Shown: positions 1 to 12,805 of the stretch, piece after piece
How the letters are laid out: every line of letters starts with the position of its first letter
How positions within the stretch are numbered: the stretch's first letter is position 1
DNA from: Trissonchulus latispiculum
Taxonomy: Eukaryota > Nematoda > Enoplea > Enoplida > Ironidae
NCBI GenBank assembly: GCA_030248195.1
Contig: JASAND010021213.1
Span: forward strand, 1 to 64,000
Direction: 5' to 3'
Length of the DNA: 64,000 nucleotides
Program-made: the position numbers and the translations under genes
Notes under the pieces: generated by a model
What the model was told of the DNA's origin: nothing
Database searches by the model: none
What the model saw: only the letters and a program-made list of their open reading frames with translations

Positions 1-1938
1 AAGCAAAAGCGTCTGCAAAAGGTTAAGAGTAATTTAGTAACAGCACGAGTACATAATGATAAGACTATGACACTAAGATTAGTCTCTATTATCAGAGCAA
101 AAGCTATGCTCTGCTTGCTAACGGCCCACCCCCGCCCCCGCAAATTAGACCCACCACTTCAAAGAAATTTACACGATATGTTTGTGTTCTAAAGCTCGAA
201 GGGCTGAAAATTTGCTAACACACTGCTTGTTTTTCTACCTTACCTGAGCGTACCCCCTGTTCGACTAGGTACCGATGGGGGCGGGTGGGCCGTTAGCGAA
301 CAGAGAAGCGGTTCTTGGCTACCGGTTCCTTTTCCGGTACTGGTTCTAGCTAACGGTTCCGGTTCCAATTGGTAGTTTTTCTAAAAACGCTAAAATCACT
401 CAATTTTTAGATTTGTTCGAAAATGGCTATAAAACATGACTGCACAACACTATAAAGGTAGTTTAAAAACGGTTTTGACTACTTTTTACTTTTTATAAAC
501 ACTTTCTGTTAAAAAGATGTTGTCTGTCTCACATTTACGAAACTGTTGGGTATACTTTAGGTAGGTAACAGACCTTACCAATATACTAAGTAATTCTCAA
601 TGAGACAAAAATTTTGCAATTGCCTATCAGAAAGCGAACGTCGCAACTTTAGAAATAACAAACATACCTTACTGTCAGTCAAAAATAAAACTTTCCTCGA
701 TCAACTTCAAACCGTCCAATAATATTTGCTCATCGATTCAACAATATAGGGTCAACTATTACAACGCTTAATCATTGAAATGCAGTTATCTGGGGCAGAT
801 GGTTTTCCTGATTTGAGATAAAAATACAGCAGGAGAAAATTGGAGCAAATCGATGGACGAGAATTATACTTTTCGAGCACTTCTGCATAACACAGGTACA
901 ACTAACTTCATACATCGAAACCAAAAAATTGGATGTGCAATAAATTAAATCAGTCTGCCAAGTGTTAATTTTACACAGATTTTGTTTTAGTATTGTAGGC
1001 AGACATAAACATAACTTTGTAGCAAATGCGCTGTTTTCTATCAAAGCTTAATCCTATATATCGACATAAAATACTAAAATATGACTATGGAATATGAAAA
1101 CGTTTTAATAAGCAGTCGAAATCATTCTTTTGGGTATTATTATTATTATTATGCATTATTCAAAAGGTAGCGCTAGCCAATTATTACTAAAGAAGAATTG
1201 TATCTCAGGGTCCAGGGATACTATTGCTCTGCTTAACCCCTAATCTGGAGATTACGCCTTCCTTTGCTGTTATACTTCAGTATTAAGTTTAGTCCACAAA
1301 AATGCAGAGGCAATAGCTGGCGCTCAAAGAGTTGCTGTAAATCATCAAATCCTTAATGCTTAACCTTTGTCAACCTTGAGGAAGAGCTAACTTCGAAAAC
1401 ACCTTAGTTATTCGTTTGTTATGACCTCTCAAGAGAACTTAAAATTTACATTAGAACTGGTCCGGTTCCAAAAGCCACCTGTTCCGGTTCCGGTTCTAAA
1501 AATCCTACCGGCTCCGGTTCTACCGGTTCTTTTGGACCAGGTCAAAGCACTAGAATTAGCTCAGATAACATAGAGTTTGCCTAGGGGCACTCTCTTATAT
1601 CATCTACTCTTTACGCTATGTTGTCTCGAGAAAAAATTTGCTTCAGTCAGCAAAAAATAAAAAATTTTACTTTTTCTGAAATGGTAATATGAGTGAATGA
1701 AAAGAAAAGATAATTTTAGAAAACCATAAATAGTTTCATTGCATTCATTCAAAAGAAAAATGTTAAGCGATATTTTGACATAAAGATGCTATTCAACTAC
1801 AACTAATGGACGGGTAATAACGGTTCATAGCTGATAACTCTAAAAGGTATCACCATCTTAAAGCGATTACCATATAACCAGTATTGCATTGGTTAGGTGG
1901 CCACCTAGTAGATGGTTAGATATTAAATTTGGCTATTT

Positions 1939-1985
1939 AACCGGTTAGATTGTAAAATTACGCTGACTTTACAATCTAACCGGTT
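1939..1985. repeat. Perfect 18-bp stem hairpin
   Basis: Two 18-nt arms (1939-1956 and 1968-1985) are exact reverse complements and each ends in AACCGGTTAGA-type sequence. The loop is 11 nt. Related GGTTAGATG-like words continue to about 2030, so this may be the core of a small repeat. Confidence 0.75.
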
Positions 1986-2110
1986 AGATGTCTATCTAGC
2001 CAACTTCGGTGGTTAGATGTCCGTGTAACCAACTTGTCTATCTAACAACGACACGCGTGCGTTCCATTAGCTTTAATGTATGCATTTTAATTTTATATTT
2101 ATGTATAGCT

Positions 2111-2389
<279 letters not shown>

Positions 2390-2453
2390 TTTGTGCCTGG
2401 GCACCTGAGTTCGTTGTTTTTGCCTGGTTTTTATATTATCTGCTTTGTTGCAG

Positions 2454-2498
2454 GATGAGCTTAACCAGCATATATCACTGATGGTTTATCTCTATCAG
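2454..2498 (+). CDS. Gene A exon 2 (45 nt)
   Basis: Acceptor ttgttgcag, donor gtgcag, both ends phase 0. It encodes DELNQHISLMVYLYQ, equivalent to the 45-nt third exon of vertebrate nAChR genes. Loop D lies here, with Tyr where nAChRs usually have Trp. Confidence 0.85.
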
Positions 2499-5400
2499 GT
2501 GCAGAGAGCTGAGTAAACTTACTTGTGACGTAGGCAAGTTAGGTTTCTTGGAGGAGTGGTTTTACTTCCCACGAAATTGAATGGGGCTATCCGGAAAGAG
2601 CTTGATGTCATTATTTTGAGCTGTTATCAATTTATATCAATTATTAATTCTCCATTTGTAATCAATTACGACAGAAATGTTTGGCTCAATGTTCGACTTT
2701 GCTTGACGTTTGACGTTTACTAAAGGACCTAAAATTGAAAGTGTAGAGCATCACGGTATTAATTTCGGCAAGCACGAACCGCAACCGAACAAGCTTTAAA
2801 AAATTACTGCTCCTACGATTTGCATCAGATCCTATCCATCTGCTGGAGAGGTAAGCGAAAATACATGCGGTTACCTGCTGTTTGCAGGGACGCTTAATGA
2901 AGGTTGACAACCAAGCCGAACGGATCAGATAGGTTCTTTATTCTAATTATGCAGAAAGCATCTACACGACCTAGCAAAAGACATATTGCATAAGGCTAAA
3001 TGCGAGAAGAGCATAAAGCTGTCCATATGTGGTGTGTGATTAGAAGAATGGTTTATTTTCTCCAGTTCAATTTAAAAGCGCACTTTCAGACTGAACAAGC
3101 AACAGTTGTATGCGAAACTGATCTTGGTATTTGCAGATTTCCACCAAATTTGCAAATTGTTATCCTTCAGCCACTATTGCCAGACCTGCTATGAGAAAAA
3201 TTCTAGGTCTAGCGAGAAATGTTTGCAGAAATAACAACTAGAGGGATAGAAAGGACATGGGGTATTATACTACAGTTCGATGATTGATGTTTGTTTGACC
3301 CTGTTTTACAAAATTGCGAAATGCTTAGTTAAGCTCTTTAATCAGTCTGACAGAAAAATGTTTTCAACTAAATTTTCTTATGCTGTATTCACATGCTTTC
3401 CTTCGTCTCAAAAGTACTTTGATAAAATGCTGCAAGCGGAGGTTGTTATCAAACAGTCCTTTATATTTACTCTAAAGGTTAGAAGCTGCGCTGTTTTGAA
3501 CGAAGTGAAACTGAAACTTAAACTCGGCAGATACCTGAGCTGAAATTGATTACTACTTTCTCCTCCGACAGAAACTCAAATTACTTTGACTGAAAGTGAA
3601 ACCTTAACCAAAATCCCCTGCTAAAACAAACACTGCAGTAGACTTCATGACGTCAACTCCACTGTATGCAACATATGCACTGAAGTGCACACAACAAAGC
3701 TAATGTTGTATTTCAGCAGAATCCTAATTTGCATAATATCAATGTTCATTGAGAGACTGCAGCAACAGGTGCATTTTATACGAAAGACTATATCATTGCA
3801 AACGTGTAAAGGTCCTTCAAAACTGATTATAGTATGCCTGCTGAACCGACAAACATGCTACCCTCGCTCTAATTTTCTCAACAATTTGCAGTTTGATGAC
3901 TCATTTTTATTAGAATAAGTATGTAGTCAAATTACGACTATAAAATATCAAAGAAATTGGTTTTAGATTTGGCAAGATATGTATCTAACTTGGGACCCAA
4001 AAGATTACGAACAAATAACATTCCTTGAAGTGCCTGTTGATCTCGTTTGGAAGCCAGACGCAGTGCCTGTGGAAAAGTAATCATTGCTATAATTTAGAGT
4101 AATAAGATTTAATGACATAGAAACATAGATTTAATGACATAACTAGATGAAAAAATGAAGTAAGTTGGAACTGGCAGGCGGTCCGTAAAGATACGCGGCA
4201 TTAGAAGTAAAGAAATAATGAAAACCGCATTGCCTGCAGTCCCTAAAGCAATGCCTTAGCCTGAAACAGGAAAGATCCAATAAGCGCTGTGAGCGCTCAT
4301 ACCTATTTTCTACTTATATACTATAAACTATAACGGTAGATATCATCCAGATACAATTTAACCTTTGGAGGACTGACGGACAGCCAGTTCTGCTCGTCGT
4401 GCTGCAACATTGCCAAAGAATGTCTTATCAAAGTCTCTCTCCTGTTTTGGACAAAGGAATTGCATTAGTGCCTGCAAGGAGGCCTTTATTGATTTTTCCA
4501 AGACTAATACCTCTAAAACTTATACTTGTACCCTTTAAGCCTGCCAGCTTCGTTTACTTTAGTTTTTGTCGTAAATGCTTGTTGCATCGTTGCGGAGATC
4601 CTTTGCTACTGCAGTCCGCTTTGTCTGCATATCACAGTCGAAAGGTTTGGATAACAACTTTTCTGGCTATGTTGCAACTTGCAACACAGATAACAATCTG
4701 GCTGCCCTTCTTGGGCAATCACAAGACATCGCCAAATTCGAAAATGTCCATCGAATCACTTGTAGCCCTTGACCATAACATGACCCTAAATTGTTTGGCA
4801 TATTCTCCAGGCTTGAGAAATCGGTGTTCAAAGATCGAAGGTATATATTTAGCTGGTATTTGAAAAACTATGTTATTTCGGTAGTTTCCTAAAATTATCG
4901 GAATGTACTCATTGTTAGGTCTAAAATGATGCATAAATCTCTTTCTAATTTCAAAATTGTAAGTCATAGCATTATAAGATTATAAAATTATTATAAAGTA
5001 GGCTTAGCTAATCCAGCTCAGCACGAGAGGAAAGTCCTAATGAAAGTTAAAAACATTTTTATTGGTTTTTTATCTGTTACAGGTGAACTATATAAATTTT
5101 CGCTAAGCTGTTTTCGCGAACTTTCAATTGTAACTGGGGCTATTTGACTGCAAAACAATAATGCAAAACAGTAATAAAATTTAGCAGGAGTGATTCAGGA
5201 AAATGCCCCAATTACATAAATAAATCATGTTAAATTTTAAAAAAGGTTTATGATCTTATATCCAATTACATCTTTCCCGGTTAGCTATTAAGGTTTGTTC
5301 GAGAAATCTCACGGACGTATTTCATTATTTGTTATATTTTCTAGTGTTGACTTAAAGAGTGGCACGAACCAGTTTTCATCGAATGTATTACTTGGAAATG

Positions 5401-8400
5401 ATGGCACAATCGCCATGACAAAGTTGATGCTACTAAAGCTGTCATGTCCATTGGATTTCAGTAAATTTCCTTTTGATGAGCAGGTACAGTAGATTGCAAC
5501 TTTTGCAAAGCTTTCAAAATTTAAGTTAACGATATAATTATATACTTTTAGGCAATTTGACATTTTAATGTTATTAGTGAAAATTGCAATTTGACATTTT
5601 AATGCTTCCAAAAGTTCTAATTAGTAATTGCTACTGGCAAACCTTAACCTGGAATACTGCCAAGTTGCCAGGTGCACAGTTTGAACTATCCTTGTTTCAG
5701 TTGTGCACAGTCAGATATAATTCTTTTTCCTATAGCGGCTCGCGACTGCGTATTACGATGGCGAGTCCAGGTTTGCATAAATATGTTCCAAATTCAGAGT
5801 GGGATTTGAAGAATTTGACTGTAAATAAAACAGTTACGTATTATGGTTCTGCACCGTACGAGGACTTATTTGTCACTATTCATTTGAAACGAAGATCGAA
5901 ATTTTATGTTTATAATATGATTCTACCAAGTTTGCTGATAACTTTATTGACCATATTTGGCTTATTTACATTTTCCACTGGCTCCACAAGCCACGATAAG
6001 ATATCTCTGGGAATTACATCACTTTTATCCTTGGCAGTTATGATGATGATAATTGAAGACAAAATTCCTCCTAACGGTGAAGTAATTCCTTTAATAGGTT
6101 AGTTAATGTTTTGTGCCAGCGTCTATGTTCAGTGTGACCGTTTAACCCGTATATTTCGCACCCTCTTGCTTTTCGCTTACAGCATCGCTTGTTAAACTGC
6201 ACACTAGGCATTAGTGAGAGCTGCTACGACCTCTGCTCTAGTTTTATTTCATGATTTATTTTGTGATTTTTCCTAAAACGTGCCAAATTCAAGCCTGACA
6301 TCTTTAAAGTCGTTATTTATCTAATTACATTACATTACATCTATTACATTTGTTATTTTTATATTTATTGTCTACTTTCGGCTGTGAAAATGCGTAATGT
6401 AAAATGTAATGCTGTCTTTACGACAAATTTCCTGAAATCATAAAATAGCCATTTTCTTGTAACAATCATAAGGACATTTTATTCAAACTTCAAATTATTC
6501 GAAGCTATAATTAAATTAAATTGGGTACCCATGGGTAGCCCGGGGCACTTTCTGAGTTAATTCTGGTAAGTTTTATAACTTTCTGTCAGGCGCACGGCAG
6601 CCCCTAAATTTCCTGTATGCATAAGATGTGGGAATTGAGCAAATGTAAGAGGAATTGATGATGGCCTTTTGTTCCTGTAAACAGGACGCTGGCCGGAATT
6701 GAAATGATCGATTGAGCTTATTGATAAAGCAAGAGTGCATAATAGCAAGAGAACTTAAGGGGAGGTCCATTTATGTGCCATTTTTTCTACTTTCTCCGAT
6801 CTCGCTGATTTTTACGTATTTTATTGTCCAAACGGTATATTTTAACGAGTTGTTCAAATTAAAGTCGTAAGTCTTACGGTTGTCGAGTAATTTTACCTCA
6901 AAGTTGAGGTTTCATGTGTTAAGCATAGGCAGTGAGAAAAGTTGTCATTTTTTCGCGTGCGCCAAAAAACTCTCCCGACAAACATAGATGAATTTGGATA
7001 AATTTTACATTAAAATAACGCTGAAATGTTAAACTGCGGTATCTTGGAATTAGAATTTTAATTTAGGCCTTTAAATGTTTTTAATTAATTTTTGAAGGAT
7101 TAAAATTTAACACGATTTTAGCATCACTTTAAATTTTAATCCTTCAAAAATTAATTAAAAACCTTTAAAGGCCTAAATTAAAATTCTAATTCCAAGATAC
7201 CGCAGTTTAACATTTCAGCTTTATTTTAATGTAAAATTTGTCCAGATTCATCAACGTTTGTCGGGAGATTTTTTTGGCGCACGCGAAAAAATGACAACTT
7301 TTTCCACTGCCTATGTTTAACACATGAAACCTCAACTTTGAGGAAAAATTACTCGACAACCGTAAGACTTACGACTTTAATTTTAAAAACTCGTTAAAAT
7401 ATACCATTTGGACAAAAAATATGTGAAAATCAGCGAGATCAGAGAAAGTCGAAAAAATGGCCCAAAACTGGACCCCCCGTTAAGAGTGTAAGCGTCACAC
7501 TCTTAATTACTAAAGGTTATTTAAAACAAAAGTCCTTTCCGTTAAGACTAAATATCACAGAACTAACTAACACCTCGCTTAATACAAAAATTTAATAATA
7601 TAATTTAATGAATTTAATTTAATAAACAATCTTATCGGAGAACTGTTAATGAGATCTTCAGCACACTGTCATTTTAATGTTCAGGTTTTGCGTTTAAGTG
7701 TTCAAGATGAAATGTCCTGTTAGTTCTATTGAGATTAATGCTAATTTGGATGCAGATAGGCTCAGCACATTACTCAGAAGTACATAGCCAGTATCTTGTT
7801 GCCACATCTACTTGCTTCTTCGTCTTGGCAGAAATGAAAGTTTTGAAGGATTATAAAAGTTAACATAGCTGTGGGTAATTATAAACATAACTCAATTATA
7901 TATTATATCACCTTTGTATTTTAGGAATGTATTTCATGGAATTAATATTGGTTATACTTGTTGGCTCAATTATTGCCGCGTCTTTGGTAGGACTGCGGAC
8001 ATTCACCGGAAGCAAATCCTCACTTTTATTTCGTGATAGTTCCTCGCACAGACAAAGTGACCCAGTGGAGGCGGCAGCGAATACGACAAAAGTAGGTTAA
8101 AACGCTGAAATATACAACATAGAGCGTATTCTAATAACTACTAGCTAATACTACACGTATCCTACCAGCTTCCAGTATTGTTGATTTTTTCATCACGTAT
8201 CATCTAAATTGAAGAAACTGGTGTCCCTCTCATTGGTGATGTCCATTCCTAAGCGGGGAGGTTAAATTTTATTGAACCTTGTAGCAGCAAATTTGGGTAC
8301 TCATTGTGGAAGCGATGTTGCCTAAGTGCAGTTTTGTAAGCTGAATTTAGTTTACTTTCCCCAATTGTGCAGATTTTTAAAATAAAATCTGAAATTAACA

Positions 8401-9369
8401 ACTTTTTTTAATCAAAAAGTAGTGGTGTTTTAGCAAAACATCCGACCAGAAAATTTTCGGAAATTTGGGTCTAGCTTTTTGGGCAACTTTCTTATTTCTT
8501 ATAGTTGAATCTCCTACCCTTTGTGAGAGCAATTTTGGCACCTCTTGTGAGCGACTTCGCCGAGAAGGAGTTTCTCCCTCTCCTCTTCCTTGTCCACATA
8601 TGGTGATAGGTTAATATTGATAAGAATTGGTAAAAAACTAAACGAGAGAGAATTTAGAATAAGCACAAGACATATTTCCAAGCTTTGCGCAAAGTTAACC
8701 TTTTGAGCTCAAGATCTGGTAGGGATGAAATCCTCCAAACCACCACTACTTTATGTGTCTGGTCAGAATGCGTGTTAGTTTACATCTGAGGGTACATACC
8801 ACTAGACAGATATTTGAAAACTATTACGTTATCATATTGTAGTAGTCTTTTATATTGCTACTGAGTAAAACTGATCTTAGCATAAACGTGTACCGATCGA
8901 TCCACAACTGTGTTCGCTGTAAAGGCTTCTGTTCGAAGTTCGAAATACGACGATTCTATCATTTGAAATGTGTGTGCTTCAACGTTCGGCATAGCATACT
9001 AAAATGCTCGGTTTTGACTATCAACGTTTAGAGGATCAGCTGTTGGAACATGGAGCATTTACCTCAAACTGATAAAACTTGGAGCTTGCTAGTTGTCATA
9101 CATTTTTGTAAGTGTATGCTTGCCAATAGCTGTTTTGTTGCTGAAGTTGCTTTCAGGAGGAATTAATAAAGAACATAGCAGCTAACACTGATGTCGATCT
9201 TTTCGGGACGATAGAGATTAAACTGGAAAAGAAGAATAAAATATGGACATCGTGCGAAAAAGCAGAGGATAGACGCCAAAACTTTTTCAGAATTTGTCAA
9301 TTTATTTGTCTGGTGACATTCACTGGTTTAAGTGGACTATTTTCCCTATACACTTTGCAGGTCCTTTGA
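2454..9369 (+). CDS. Gene A: nAChR-family Cys-loop ion channel subunit, non-alpha type (exons 2-7)
   Basis: Predicted membrane subunit of a pentameric ligand-gated channel. Exons 2454-2498, 3967-4076, 5345-5483, 5701-6097, 7925-8091 and 9157-9369 join in phase (1071 nt) without a stop until TGA at 9367-9369. Visible parts: the WxDxxLxW...WKPD block (exon 3), a Cys-loop CPLDFSKFPFDEQ plus LC across introns 4/5, four membrane segments, and a TM2 with HDK at its inner end and no Pro insertion, which in this family goes with cation selectivity. At loop C it reads YYGSAPYED and lacks the vicinal Cys pair, so by family rules it is a non-alpha subunit. Exon 5 is 6 nt shorter than in its paralogues at just this site. 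Exon 1 with the signal peptide is missing from the window. No in-frame damage is visible, so it is probably functional if exon 1 exists. No near poly(A) signal; an AATAAA lies at 9865. Confidence 0.85.
3967..4076 (+). CDS. Gene A exon 3 (110 nt)
   Basis: Acceptor ttttag, donor gtaatc, ends in phase 2. It starts IWQDMYLTWDPKDYEQ and ends WKPDAVPVE. Its length equals the classical 110-nt nAChR exon. Confidence 0.9.
5345..5483 (+). CDS. Gene A exon 4 (139 nt)
   Basis: Acceptor ttttctag; the first T completes an Asn codon with exon 3. It ends with the first half of the Cys-loop (SCPLDFSKFPFDEQ) and donor gtacag. The length matches the same exon in psi-B and D. Confidence 0.9.
5701..6097 (+). CDS. 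Gene A exon 5 (397 nt), Cys-loop to TM2
   Basis: Acceptor ttgtttcag, donor gttagt after the first base of a Gly codon. It carries the second Cys of the Cys-loop, loop C without vicinal cysteines, TM1 (ILPSLLITLLTIFGLF) and TM2 (HDKISLGITSLLSLAV). Confidence 0.92.
6759..7479. mobile_element. Fold-back element in gene A intron 5, TTAA flanks
   Basis: Arms of about 340 bp (about 6759-7108 and 7127-7479) are near-perfect reverse complements around a loop of about 20 nt. The ends read GGGGAGGTCCA and, on the other strand, GGGGGGTCCAG. TTAA stands at both edges (6755-6758, 7480-7483), as expected for a TTAA-targeting (piggyBac-like) non-autonomous element. There is no coding capacity. Confidence 0.8.
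7925..8091 (+). CDS. Gene A exon 6 (167 nt), TM3
   Basis: Acceptor ttttag, donor gtaggt, ends in phase 0. It encodes GMYFMELILVILVGSIIAAS (TM3) and the start of the cytoplasmic loop. It is 60 nt shorter than exon 6 of the alpha-type paralogues (227 nt), all in the loop. Confidence 0.85.
8092..9156. other. Gene A intron 6
   Basis: About 1.07 kb, no gene. It holds a GCGACTTCGCCG-type sequence near 8550 that recurs, in inverted sense, near 15880 and in part near 46935, so part of it is a dispersed repeat. Confidence 0.4.
9157..9369 (+). CDS. Gene A exon 7, TM4 and C-terminus
   Basis: Acceptor gctttcag. It starts EELIKNIAANTD, contains the pre-TM4 amphipathic stretch, then FFRICQFICLVTFTGLSG (TM4), and ends within about six residues of the membrane, as usual in the family. 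Stop TGA at 9367-9369. Confidence 0.9.
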   Translation, partial: EELIKNIAANTDVDLFGTIEIKLEKKNKIWTSCEKAEDRRQNFFRICQFICLVTFTGLSGLFSLYTLQVL

Positions 9370-10074
9370 AATAGTTGTTGTATTGCCTAAATCAAACAGC
9401 CCCTTTTGCCAACACCTTCAACGGGCGCGGGTTTTCGTAATTGATCGTAAATATGGCTGATTTCTAATATACGTCCCTTATTAGTGCGAGACTACTGTAA
9501 GCAGTTTCGAGTATTGTTTTGAATGTGGCTGCTGCTAAATTAAGGTTATTTCGTTTCTTTTCGTCCATTCGTCGATCGCTTAACCACTTAACTAGACCAT
9601 TGAAATATATTTTGTATTGGATTCCATACTGGAATTACTTAGCTTTTTATTAAGCATCTGGTCATGCAAATACACTTCAAGCGGTCAATTATTTATTGCT
9701 TTTATGTCATGTTTTAACACTGCCCAGCTATAATTTTGTTTCCTTTTGTGCAGCGTATTTAAACGCTGAACCTTTTCATTTTCTTGTTTTAAAAGAAGTT
9801 ACATTTATTAAACATTATTTTGAAGCTTTTAATGGACATATTTTACGTATAATATAAAACTAATAATAAAGCTTACTTTATCGGTTGCCCAATTAACTGT
9901 AGACCTACTTCAGGTTTTTGATTGACTCATCGGCTTTTGAAACTTCAGAACATCCGACAAGTGCAATGTGACACGGAATTTCGACAGATGATTATTCTAC
10001 AGTTTTCTTGATTGAACACACTGTATCGTAAACGAAGAAGAATATTCATCCGCAGTGTGCCCAGGCACATGTGC

Positions 10075-10785
10075 CCCTATCAGCAGAAAACTACTAGACG
10101 GCTGTATCTTATCTGTATCTAAGGGAATTACTCTTCAAAGTTGAAGTTTCGGCGAAAATTTGAAAATTTTTGGCTAATGAAAGGAAAATTTTATTACTGG
10201 TGCGAGCTATAAGGCTGTAATTTGGCATAAAAGGAGGTCCTATAGGAGTACTCATTTTTGCCAAATGGGAAGAAATTCTGCCACGTGAAACAATTTTTAT
10301 GTCAACTTTAAGCTTCAAAAATTGCCAAAAACGCCATTTTCAGTCTGTCGGATCCTGTGCAGAGCCTTTCTGCAGCCATAGAAGTCGCATATCTTTACTA
10401 ATCGAGCTGAAATCTTTTGTGGGTGTGTTTTCGATCTCGCTGAGTTAAAATATCCCAAAAAGTCTAATTTCAAAAAATTTGATTTTTTTGATTTCTGGGG
10501 TACCATTGCCCAAAAACGGGCGTTTTTGGCTATTTTTGAAGATTTAATTTGACATAAAATATTTTTCACGCGGCAGAACTTCTACTTATTTGGTACAAAT
10601 GAGTACTCCTATAGGTCTTCCTTTTATCCCCAATTACAGCCTTATAGCTCGCACCAGTAATACAATTTTCCTTTCGTTAGCCAAAATTTTATTAAAGTTT
10701 TGCCGAAACTTCGACTTTGAAGAGTAATTCCCTTAGATGCAGGTAAGATCTCAGTACCCGATAGTTTTTTGACCACACCCATGCT
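10075..10785. mobile_element. Fold-back element downstream of gene A
   Basis: The left arm (about 10075-10330) and right arm (about 10520-10785) are reverse complements, for example AAGGGAATTACTCTTCAAAG at 10121 and its complement near 10720-10735. Exact ends are unclear because the right arm merges with the duplicated fragment psi-C1. Confidence 0.65.
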
Positions 10786-10844
10786 CTACATTCTCGCCAA
10801 AAAGTAGGCCAATCGGACAATGTCGGGGAAACCCTTAGTAGCCC

Positions 10845-12210
10845 CCCTTTTCTGTTATATGTTCCGAATTCAGAGTGGGATTTGAGAAATTTGACAGTTA
10901 ATAAAACTGTCACGTATCACGATTGCTGTCCAGAACCGCAGGAGGACTTATTTGTCACTGTGCATATGAAAAGAAGGTCGAAATTTTATGCCTACAATAT
11001 GATCCTTCCGAGTTTGTTAATAACATTACTAACCATATTTGGCTTATTTACATTTTCCACTGGTTCCACAAGTCATGATAAGATATCACTGGGAATGACT
11101 TCACTATTATCATTGGCAGTAATGATGATGATAATTGCTGACAAAATTCCACCTAGCGGTGCAGCAATTCCGTTGATAGGTAGGTTTCATGCATTAACAT
11201 GAAGTTCTGTTCTGGAAACTATACGCCTACATCGAAGAGAGTCTATCCTGAATAATTTTTGAATATTTAAAGTGAGCCTACCAAAATGTGAATGGGAGAT
11301 CAAAACGTAGTGTTAGCTTTTTGCCCTTGTTGTAGCATCTATGGACACTTAGTGGACGTCATTCCTCTCATTCCTTGGGCCTACTCTACAAGCGCAATAA
11401 CTGTCAATTTTTGCAAATTTTGAATTAACCATAGTAAAAAAATTGGCATCTGGTTTTTGAGCGATTTTTGAGAAAAGGTTAAAAAGTTTCACAATAATAT
11501 TTGCTAATAAATCTGGAATTTTTGTTTTAAATTGAATACGGTCTCTGCCTTCTCTCCGTGGGATGTTTACTCTATTTTCCGATCTAGGAGGGAGGAGGTC
11601 GGAGCCTACATTTCCTCCCAAGTTTTTCCATTGTGGATTAATCTTTTAAGCAGCAGCGTTGTTGCTTAAACCAAGAGTACATAAAAGAGTGTGACAGCAG
11701 GCAAGCTCTCTGTTATCAACTGTAGGTACATGCTCAGTTCTGCACGCAAATCACTTTATTCACAATAATCACAATTTATACGTGCATGGGTATCAGCTGC
11801 CTTTTCATATTTTCAGGTTCTGTATCATGTACAAATACATCACTACTAAAAGCAAATTCCCTTCAGTGTCTTAATATTGGCAAAACACTTTTGTGTATGG
11901 TGAATACATAATTTCGCACGGTTGTACGGAAAAAAGCCAAGAATAGTTCAAATAGTATTGCTTAACTTAGTATTATTTTTCAGGCGTGTACTTTATGGAA
12001 TTAATATCGGTTACACTTGTTGCATCTGTAGTTTCCGCGTCTTTGATAGGAATACGGAAGTTCATAAGAAACAAACCCATGCGTTTATTTCTTGATAGCT
12101 CATCTCGCAAACAAAATGATCTACTGGAAACTGCAAGGAATGTAACTGGAGACAGTGTGCATGACATGGACACAGAAATAAATATAAACAAACCTTCCAT
12201 TTATTCACTG
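10845..12210 (+). pseudogene. psi-C1: truncated nAChR-like fragment (part of exon 5 + exon 6)
   Basis: Homology to exon 5 of gene D begins abruptly at about 10845, in CTTTTCTGTTATATG, and runs to 11179 (donor gtaggt). The Cys-loop cysteine and loop B are missing upstream. Loop C (CCPEPQED), TM1 and TM2 are intact. A normal intron follows, then exon 6 at 11984-12210 (227 nt, acceptor ttttcag, encoding GVYFMELISVTLVAS). No exon 1-4 or exon 7 was found. The retained intron shows DNA duplication, not retroposition. It cannot encode a channel. Confidence 0.88.
11984..12210 (+). pseudogene. psi-C1 exon 6 (TM3), open
   Basis: A clean 227-nt exon with acceptor and donor (gttagt). It encodes TM3 and the loop up to IYSL-type residues and has no stop, but no exon 7 follows before the second duplicate begins. 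Confidence 0.85.
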
Positions 12211-12805
12211 GTTAGTAGAAAGTTTTTAGCAAATATGTTTACAGGAAACAAACGTAATAACGTTCCCTTAATGCTGTTGTAGTGTTATCTTATTTCAGTG
12301 TTATGGAAAAATAGTAATTATCTGCAAACAGGCGAGCAGGCGAAAGAAGAGCCGATGAAAACGACAAGCAAAGAAAAGAGAATCGTAATAACGGACAGGG
12401 GGCCTGGAAGCCCAAGATGAAATAAGCGGAACTTAGAAATAGTGAACTTCTACGAAATTTCGGAGTTAGCTAGGACCCTGCTATATCTTACTTATTAATG
12501 TTAATTATTAATATCCTGTCTTCTTCTTTTTCAGGGGTGACTTGTGCCTTAATTACAGAGAGGTTCCCCTCTGTCTAGTCTACATGCGTTACTTCTCAGG
12601 GAGTGAGAACTAAGGTTACTATTGTGACGGGAAAAGGCAGAGAACTTCACACACATATACACACGCTCGCAGACACTCAGGCTGGACAGTACACTCTCGC
12701 ACAACCCATCGGAGGGGACCTGTGAATAAACTCCATGCGATTGATGATGCAAAATTAAAGGGGTTAAGAGGCTAACTATCTCATTCTCAAATTAATTTAA
12801 CATAA

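Larger units (their letters stand above)
10544..12796. repeat. Tandem duplication, copy 1 (2.25 kb)
   Basis: Repeated almost base for base at 12806-15064. Most of the unit is offset by 2262 and the rest by 2268, after small insertions of 5 nt near 13946 and 1 nt in an A run. The unit holds the right arm of the fold-back element, psi-C, and about 0.6 kb of unidentified downstream sequence. Confidence 0.95.

Noticed and set aside
4399..4863. 154-codon open frame in gene A intron 3
   Set aside because: No domain, no splice logic with the channel exons, and equivalent introns in the paralogues do not contain it.
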